From Bacteroidota bacterium (GTDB lineage: Bacteria > Bacteroidota > Bacteroidia > J057 > JAJTIE01), in contig JAJTIE010000048.1 in assembly GCA_021300195.1 (NCBI GenBank), forward strand, positions 1-39,926: 39,926 bases of DNA, given 5' to 3'. Position numbers and translations under genes: made by a program. Positions 34,564 through 39,926 of the stretch are shown here, piece by piece. A model generated the notes under the pieces. That model had not been told where the DNA came from. It saw only the letters and a list, made by a program, of their open reading frames with translations, and ran no database searches. The first letter of the stretch is position 1. The number at the start of each line of letters is the position of its first letter.

Positions 34564-35250
34564 TTAGCTGGTAGTCGAAAAAGCCTCGTGGTACCCCCGT
34601 GCTCGCAGCTGGCAGGCACTACAGCTGCCACAGCCATAGCCCCAGGCGTGCTTATGGCCACGGTCGCCCCGGTAGCAGCTGTGGCTGTCGTGTATCACCA
34701 CCTCCAGGCAGCCCAGCCGCTGCGCCATCTGCCATATCTCGGCCTTTGTTTTGTGCATCAGGGGGGTATGTAGCTGTATGGGCTGGTCTAGCGCCAGGCC
34801 CAGGGTGCGCTGGGCACTTTCGATAAAGGGCTCGCGGCAATCGGGGTAGCCAGCATAGTCCGCCTGGTTTACCCCCAGCACGATGCTGCCAGCCCCAGCG
34901 CCCCAGGCATACATGCCTGCCAGGGTCAGAAACATCAGGTTTCGCCCGGGCACAAAGGTGCCGGGTAGTGCCTGCTCGCTGCCTATCTCGTCTTCCACCT
35001 CCTGGGTAGTATCTGTCAGGGCGTTGCGCGCAAAATACTTGCCCAGGTCGCTGTCCATTATCTGAACGGGGGTGCCGGCCCGGGCTGCTATCCGTTGGGC
35101 CTGGTCCATTTCTACCCGATGCCGCTGGGCATAGCCGATGATGAGTGCGTAAACCTTCTCAAACCGACCCAGTGCCCAGTATAGGCAGGTGGTAGAGTCT
35201 TGCCCTCCGCTGAAGAGGAGGATGGCATGGTGGGGATTTAGCTGAGGCAT
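34564..35250 (-). CDS. queC: 7-cyano-7-deazaguanine synthase
   Basis: A 228-residue QueC. It converts 7-carboxy-7-deazaguanine to preQ0 in queuosine synthesis, using ATP and ammonia. The PP-loop ATP motif LLFSGGQDSTTCLYWAL is at residues 11-27. VPGRNLMFL, SIVLGVNQADYAGYPDCR and the zinc site SCYRGDRGHKHAWGYGCGSCSACQLRARGY (described by its four Cys: SCY, CGxC, xC) complete the family. No other que genes adjoin. The start follows a gap without a clear -7 box; degP lies divergently. Confidence 0.96.
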   Translation of the reverse strand: MPQLNPHHAILLFSGGQDSTTCLYWALGRFEKVYALIIGYAQRHRVEMDQAQRIAARAGTPVQIMDSDLGKYFARNALTDTTQEVEDEIGSEQALPGTFVPGRNLMFLTLAGMYAWGAGAGSIVLGVNQADYAGYPDCREPFIESAQRTLGLALDQPIQLHTPLMHKTKAEIWQMAQRLGCLEVVIHDSHSCYRGDRGHKHAWGYGCGSCSACQLRARGYHEAFSTTS

Positions 35251-35326
35251 AGTTTTTTAGGGCTGGAGCTGGGCCGAATGAAGGTGTAACCGGGGGCTGC
35301 TACTGGCATGCAAGCGCCGATCTCTG

Positions 35327-35334
35327 TACCTTTG
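35327..35334 (+). promoter_or_regulatory. -7 box for the HtrA protease gene
   Basis: TACCTTTG matches TAnnTTTG and lies 19 nt before the ATG, with a GAAGGA ribosome-binding site directly before the start codon. Confidence 0.6.
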
Positions 35335-35353
35335 GCATCAAAAGTACGAAGGA

Positions 35354-36787
35354 ATGAAAAAACTGAAATTCTGGGGGCCCTGGCTAGGCCTGAGTTTGGT
35401 TTTTGGCATGGCGGGTGCCTGGCTGATGCAGCAGTGGCAGGCGGGTGCACCCACACGGGCCGTACAGTTTGTGGAGGGTGGGGCACAGGGCCGGTTTGCA
35501 AACCTGGGGAGTGCACCCCAGAACTTTGCACAGGCGGCAGAGGACGCCAGTCCCTCGGTTGTGTTTATCAAGACGCTGAGCCAGTATGGTGGTGGGGGAG
35601 ACGACTACTGGAGCTACTGGGATTTCTTTGGTTACCAGCGCCGTGGGCAGGTGAGTAGTGCGGGTAGCGGTGTTATCATGACCGCAGATGGCTATATTGT
35701 AACCAACAACCACGTGGTAGAGCGGGCAGACCAGGTGGAGGTGGTGCTGCCCAATAAGCACAGCTACCCGGCCAAAATAATCGGCACAGACCCGAGCACC
35801 GACCTGGCGGTGCTGAAGATAGAGGCTAAGGGCCTGAAGCCGATTACCCTGGGTAATAGCGACCAGGTGCGCACGGGCGACTGGGTGCTAGCGCTGGGCA
35901 ACCCGCTGAACCTGAAGAGTACGGTTACGGCAGGCATTGTGAGTGCCAAGGGTCGGAATATCAACATCGTGAAGAGTCAGTTCCCCATCGAGAGCTTTAT
36001 TCAGACCGATGCAGCCATCAATCCCGGAAACAGCGGAGGGGCCCTGGTGGATGTACAGGGGCAGCTGGTGGGCATCAATACGGCTATTGCTACCAAAACA
36101 GGTGCCTACCAGGGCTATGGCTTTGCCATCCCGGTGAACATTGTGCGCAAGGTAATAGGCGACCTGATAGACCATGGCACGGTGCAGCGGGCCTTCCTGG
36201 GTGCAGAGGTGCTGGATATAGATGCCAGCCTGGCCGACAAGCTGGTGGATGAGGACTACGGCGGTGTGTATGTTTTTCGGGTAGATGCAGGATCGGCTGC
36301 TGAGGCAGCAGGCCTACGGGCAGACGACATCATCCTGGAGCTGGATGGCGTGGCGGTAGATAGCAAGGCGGCTTTTGAAGAACAACTAGCCTACCGAAAC
36401 CCGGGCGACAAGCTAGTGCTACACATAAAGCGAAAGGGCAGTACGCAGCCGCTGGCGGCCCAGCTAACAAACAGCGAGGGCACCACTGGTGTAATCAAGA
36501 ACAGGACAGCTTACAGTGAGCTGCTGGGCTGCGACCTGAGCCCGCTAAGCAAGGTGGAACGTAGCCGCCTGGGGGTAGACCAGGGCTGGCGTGTAAGCAA
36601 CCTGCGCTCGGGCGTAGTCAGCCGCATGGGCCTGCCCGAGGGCTTCGTCATCCTGAGCATAAACCGCGAAGTACCCGAAACGGCCCAGCAGCTGGAAGAC
36701 CTGATAAAGGGAACACGTGGTCGGCTGATCCTGGAGGGGATAAACCCCAACGGAAGCCGGGGCACCTATAGCTTCTATTCGTATTAA
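35354..36787 (+). CDS. DegP/HtrA-family periplasmic serine protease
   Basis: A 477-residue protease/chaperone of the envelope that degrades misfolded proteins. An N-terminal signal anchor covers residues about 8-24. The trypsin-like domain carries the triad His120 (TNNHVV), Asp150 (STDLAVL) and Ser227 (GNSGGA). A PDZ domain follows at about 275-365 (FLGAEVLDI, AAGLRADDIILELDG), and a second, more divergent PDZ-like domain ends the protein (about 390-470; RVSNLRSGVVSRMG). The family is usually stress-induced. It has its own promoter and is separate from queC, which is divergent. Confidence 0.95.
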   Translation: MKKLKFWGPWLGLSLVFGMAGAWLMQQWQAGAPTRAVQFVEGGAQGRFANLGSAPQNFAQAAEDASPSVVFIKTLSQYGGGGDDYWSYWDFFGYQRRGQVSSAGSGVIMTADGYIVTNNHVVERADQVEVVLPNKHSYPAKIIGTDPSTDLAVLKIEAKGLKPITLGNSDQVRTGDWVLALGNPLNLKSTVTAGIVSAKGRNINIVKSQFPIESFIQTDAAINPGNSGGALVDVQGQLVGINTAIATKTGAYQGYGFAIPVNIVRKVIGDLIDHGTVQRAFLGAEVLDIDASLADKLVDEDYGGVYVFRVDAGSAAEAAGLRADDIILELDGVAVDSKAAFEEQLAYRNPGDKLVLHIKRKGSTQPLAAQLTNSEGTTGVIKNRTAYSELLGCDLSPLSKVERSRLGVDQGWRVSNLRSGVVSRMGLPEGFVILSINREVPETAQQLEDLIKGTRGRLILEGINPNGSRGTYSFYSY

Positions 36788-36867
36788 TAAGCGTGTATGC
36801 TCGGCAATAGCTTTCTTTGTATCTGCCAGGGGTATTTGCATGTTTGTAGTTTTAAAATTCTTCTTCC

Positions 36868-39072
36868 ATGACTGTTCTTGATAGATATCTAACACCTGAG
36901 ATGAAAAAAGGCTGGCAGTGTGTACTGCTTGCCACATTCGTCTATCTTTTGATTTTTGGTGGAACCCTGTTTCACCCCTTTGAGCCAATGCCTTTTCATA
37001 AAGGTGGCGATGGACTGAAGAATATGTATGCTCCGGTTTATCACATCGATCATGGTAAGTCGGCCTTTCATTTTGATGGAATGCTCTACCCCTATGGCGA
37101 GCACTTAATCTTTACAGATGGACAGCCTCTGATTACCTCTTCCATGTATTACCTGGCAAAAATAGGCTTGGTAGAGGGTTCAGATTTTATTATCGTACAG
37201 CAGTATGCCTATTTCCTATTTTATCTAATAGGCTGCTATTTTCTGTGTCTCCTTTTCCTAAAGCTTAATTTACCTGATTGGCTCAGTATATTACTTTCAA
37301 TTGGGATTATTTTGGCCTCTCCCCAATGGTTTCGGATGCACGGGCATCATGCACTTACCTATGTGGGAATCCCTGTTTTAATGATCTGGTGGGCCTACAG
37401 GCAGACAGAGAACCCAAAGTTATGGCGGTGGTTTCTCATCGCGCTTATGGTATTCCTTTTCATGGGGCTTCATCCCTACTATGGCATTATTGGTTTGGTT
37501 TTTTATCTTAGCTTTACCTTATTATTTTTTACCCAACAGCGCGCCCATCGGCTCCAATGGCTTTTGGGAGGTTTTTCCGCGGGCCTCTTGCCCATTCTAC
37601 TGTTCAGGATTTTTACCGCTATAACAGATGATGCTTCCCTGCGTTCTCCAGACCCATGGGGTTTTTTTTATTATCGTAGTTATTGGCCTACTCTTTTTCT
37701 TCCGCCGAAACAGGAATGGCTAGAAAAATACGTACAGTGGCATTGGGCTTGGGATTTCGAGGGATGGGTCTACGTGGGTATACCTGCTACACTCGTTTTG
37801 CATGTACTTCTTATCAGGCTTCTTTGGCGCCGACGGTTGGATCATCCGGTGATGTGGCGCTGGTATGGGGTAATTATTATTGGATTGCTCATCAGCGCCG
37901 GTATCCCCTTTGTACTGGGTCTTGATTTTTTGTTGGATTTTTTCCCATTCTCATTTGTTAAGCAATTCAGAAGCCCCGGCCGGATAGCCTGGATAGCCTA
38001 TTACCTAGCTGGTCTTTTCAGTGTAATAGTAGTTTTTAGATGGGCAGTTAACTATCGGGTATGGGGTTTAATCATGCCTATTCTCATCGGATGCGTGAGC
38101 CTACAGGCGTACTGGACTCTTAAAAAAACCTTTGAGGCTATAACTCCCATAGATACGCATAGAGATTTCTTATTTAAGCCAGACACCTTACAAACACTAG
38201 GAGTTAGCAAGAAAGAGTATAATGCAATTTTCTCTATTCCCATGGGTGCTAGTGTGGGGTCAGAGCACTTAAAAATAGCGGAAAGTGATTATTTCTGCAC
38301 ACAAGTGTATGTTCTAGCCTACAAATTGGGCCTACCGGCAATTAATTATAGTTCTGCTCGTACTTCCCTTCTTGATGCCTGGGAGGTCAATCGATTTTAC
38401 TATCCACATACGGCAGAAAAGCCAGAATTATTCAAGTATTTAAGAAAAAATTCGCTGATAGTCTTTTATCATGATCATCCGGCTACAGCCTGGCAAAAAC
38501 AATTACTGGCGCATGCTACTAAAATTCATCAGGAAGGGCAATTCACCTACCTTTCTCTCAGCTCTAGTCAGTTGCGGGCAGCCTGGAATGCCTACACAAC
38601 TGCCGATACACTCTTTCAAACTGAATCCTATTGTTTAGGAGACTGCGGCGAAAGTGCCCAGCAGACACTTGGAAAGACAGGTTTCATGGCCCCCAAGTAT
38701 CTGAGCTTACCAGCCTTCAAACTTTCTACGGAGATAAAGCAGCCTGTTTTGCGCTTCTGGTATTTTGCTAAGGGCTATCCACTACAGGAAACCAAGGCGA
38801 ACATCCGTATACATCGTCCCGGAAATGCACCGAAGGCGTCAACAATGGAGCTACAAGGACATGTTTCGACCTTCGATGATACGTATGTTCTGGTCGAGCT
38901 TCCACTCTCAGACGCACTGCGTCAGGGTGACAGGGTACAGCTATCGCTTGAAAACCCGAGATCAAAATTACCTTTACAGGTGAACCGGGTAACTTTGTCG
39001 GAGATTGATGAACCAACAGGTAGAAAGTTGAAGAGCGGCGTTTGGATTAACAATCTATTTTATCCAAGTTAG
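36868..39072 (+). CDS. Polytopic GT-C-like membrane protein of a surface-glycan locus
   Basis: A 734-residue protein with about eleven predicted membrane helices between residues 18 and 420, and a soluble C-terminal part to 734. The first loop holds an acidic segment, GGDGLKNMYAPVYHIDHG (about 46-63), typical of the first exoplasmic loop of GT-C glycosyltransferases, which use lipid-linked sugars. The family (perhaps DUF6311-type) is not firmly identified. Base composition is clearly lower in G+C than the genes before it, as usual for surface polysaccharide genes. The GT2 gene follows 102 nt downstream with a candidate promoter between. Glycosyl transfer is inferred from topology. Confidence 0.75.
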   Translation: MTVLDRYLTPEMKKGWQCVLLATFVYLLIFGGTLFHPFEPMPFHKGGDGLKNMYAPVYHIDHGKSAFHFDGMLYPYGEHLIFTDGQPLITSSMYYLAKIGLVEGSDFIIVQQYAYFLFYLIGCYFLCLLFLKLNLPDWLSILLSIGIILASPQWFRMHGHHALTYVGIPVLMIWWAYRQTENPKLWRWFLIALMVFLFMGLHPYYGIIGLVFYLSFTLLFFTQQRAHRLQWLLGGFSAGLLPILLFRIFTAITDDASLRSPDPWGFFYYRSYWPTLFLPPKQEWLEKYVQWHWAWDFEGWVYVGIPATLVLHVLLIRLLWRRRLDHPVMWRWYGVIIIGLLISAGIPFVLGLDFLLDFFPFSFVKQFRSPGRIAWIAYYLAGLFSVIVVFRWAVNYRVWGLIMPILIGCVSLQAYWTLKKTFEAITPIDTHRDFLFKPDTLQTLGVSKKEYNAIFSIPMGASVGSEHLKIAESDYFCTQVYVLAYKLGLPAINYSSARTSLLDAWEVNRFYYPHTAEKPELFKYLRKNSLIVFYHDHPATAWQKQLLAHATKIHQEGQFTYLSLSSSQLRAAWNAYTTADTLFQTESYCLGDCGESAQQTLGKTGFMAPKYLSLPAFKLSTEIKQPVLRFWYFAKGYPLQETKANIRIHRPGNAPKASTMELQGHVSTFDDTYVLVELPLSDALRQGDRVQLSLENPRSKLPLQVNRVTLSEIDEPTGRKLKSGVWINNLFYPS

Positions 39073-39115
39073 CGGTATGCTTGTTTTTTGTAGATTAGTG
39101 AACTATATAAAGGCA

Positions 39116-39123
39116 TAAATTTG
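39116..39123 (+). promoter_or_regulatory. Candidate -7 box for the GT2 gene
   Basis: TAAATTTG matches TAnnTTTG and is 51 nt before the ATG at 39175. Confidence 0.45.
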
Positions 39124-39150
39124 GGCCTAACTAGCTGTTGCTGTTTTTTT

Positions 39151-39174
39151 CTGATTTTTCTGATTTTTCTGATT
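39151..39174 (+). repeat. CTGATTTTT short tandem repeat before the GT2 start
   Basis: Two full nine-base units and a partial third unit lie directly before the start codon, where a ribosome-binding site is expected. Slippage here could change the spacing. Confidence 0.8.
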
Positions 39175-39926
39175 ATGACTACAGGCAAAAGTTTGCTAAT
39201 CATACCCTGCTACAATGAAAGTCTGCGGCTACCTCAGTCCGACCTTTTGGCTTTTCTGGATCATCAAGATGTTATTGACTTGCTACTTGTAAACGACGGC
39301 AGTACTGACGATACGCTTCTCGTTTTGCAACGGTTTCAGTCTGGGTCGAAAGCCTCATCGCGCATTCACGTACTAGATCTCGGCCAAAATGGTGGAAAGG
39401 CAGAGGCAGTGCGTAGGGGAATGCTATATGCCTACGAGCAGCTACCCGCTTATGAACTCATAGGATTCTGGGATGCAGATGGAGCTGTTGCCTGGATGGA
39501 GGCGCTCGATTTTAGAAATATACTGATAGAGAAGCCGGATCTCCTCATGGTAATGGGCTGTAGAGTCCGACGAATGGGAGCCAGAATTGAGCGAACAACA
39601 GCTCGTCACATAGCAAGCCGGGTAATAGCCACAATTATTAGCAATATTCTCATGCTTCCTGTCTATGATACACAGTGTGGGGCGAAGCTGCTGCGCAGGG
39701 CAGTAATTCCCGCCTTATTCAGCACGCCTTTTCATTCCAGGTGGCTTTTTGATGTGGAGATGATAGCTCGCTTAATAATTGATGTAGGGTACACAAAAAT
39801 AGGACAGACTCTATACGAGCATCCATTGAAAACTTGGTTGCATATGGGGGGAAGCAAAATATCCCTATTTAGCATGCTAAAGGTGCCTCGCGACTTATTT
39901 ATGGAGTACAAAAGCTATCATTTTCG
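39175..39926 (+). CDS. Family 2 glycosyltransferase, dolichol-phosphate-sugar-synthase-like (3' end cut)
   Basis: Open to the right edge, 250 codons visible. It begins MTTGKSLLIIPCYNESLRLP, then LLVNDGSTDD, NGGKAEAVRRGML and GFWDADGA with the DxD metal site, then the later YDTQCGAKLLRRAVIP and RWLFDVEMIARL typical of polyprenyl-phosphate glucose/mannose synthases (DPM1/Alg5-like). It would load a sugar onto a lipid carrier at the inner membrane, which suits the neighbouring GT-C-like protein. The end of the gene lies beyond the window. Confidence 0.9.
   Translation, partial: MTTGKSLLIIPCYNESLRLPQSDLLAFLDHQDVIDLLLVNDGSTDDTLLVLQRFQSGSKASSRIHVLDLGQNGGKAEAVRRGMLYAYEQLPAYELIGFWDADGAVAWMEALDFRNILIEKPDLLMVMGCRVRRMGARIERTTARHIASRVIATIISNILMLPVYDTQCGAKLLRRAVIPALFSTPFHSRWLFDVEMIARLIIDVGYTKIGQTLYEHPLKTWLHMGGSKISLFSMLKVPRDLFMEYKSYHF

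Overview
The window is chromosomal DNA from a member of the Bacteroidota; the class cannot be fixed from the sequence. Three things support this: a type IX secretion (T9SS) C-terminal sorting domain, repeated TAnnTTTG-type -7 promoter boxes with few clear Shine-Dalgarno sites, and typical families (DUF3575, DUF1684, DAHP synthase-chorismate mutase fusion, DPG-synthase-like GT2). Most of the window is G+C-rich. Two stretches are clearly A+T-richer: about 187-1340 (Rhs toxin tip and immunity gene) and from about 36.8 kb to the right edge (membrane glycosyltransferase-like protein and GT2).

Left end (1-6.2 kb): a palindrome, then an orphan Rhs C-terminal tip with a lipase-like domain and a small membrane protein that is the likely immunity partner, placed directly behind thiC. 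Divergent from thiC is a cobalamin riboswitch that leads into a secreted beta-propeller protein with a T9SS sorting domain, resembling the BtuG group of B12-capture proteins. No BtuB lies beside it. A TerB-like protein closes this part.

6.2-17.6 kb: Kup potassium transporter, sterol desaturase/fatty acid hydroxylase, sigma factor with a small zinc-type anti-sigma protein, DedA with D-aminoacyl-tRNA deacylase, a YdcF-type protein, a TonB-dependent receptor, and a patatin phospholipase fused to a polytopic membrane domain.

17.6-28.2 kb: a wrecked NSS-family sodium symporter whose small accessory subunit is still open, a two-gene operon (prephenate dehydratase, then DAHP synthase-chorismate mutase), a degenerate miniature sigma-54-activator-like protein, a GAF-SpoIIE phosphatase, dihydrolipoamide dehydrogenase, a TM2 protein, a DUF3575 barrel, an isolated nuoB, a PAP2-like membrane protein and an enoyl-CoA hydratase family enzyme.

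28.2-39.9 kb: an A+T-rich, hairpin-rich intergenic region with a DnaA-box pair in front of dnaB, then AsmA-like protein, pdxH, cutA, DUF1684 protein, queC, a DegP/HtrA protease, and the start of what looks like a surface-glycan locus, cut by the window edge.

The strongest leads are the riboswitch-controlled T9SS beta-propeller, the orphan Rhs lipase-type toxin with its overlapping immunity candidate, the miniature bEBP-like gene, the decayed NSS symporter with surviving small subunit, the DnaA boxes before dnaB, and several genes whose -7 box sits only 3-5 nt before the start codon, predicting leaderless mRNAs. No tRNA, rRNA, CRISPR array or transposase was seen.
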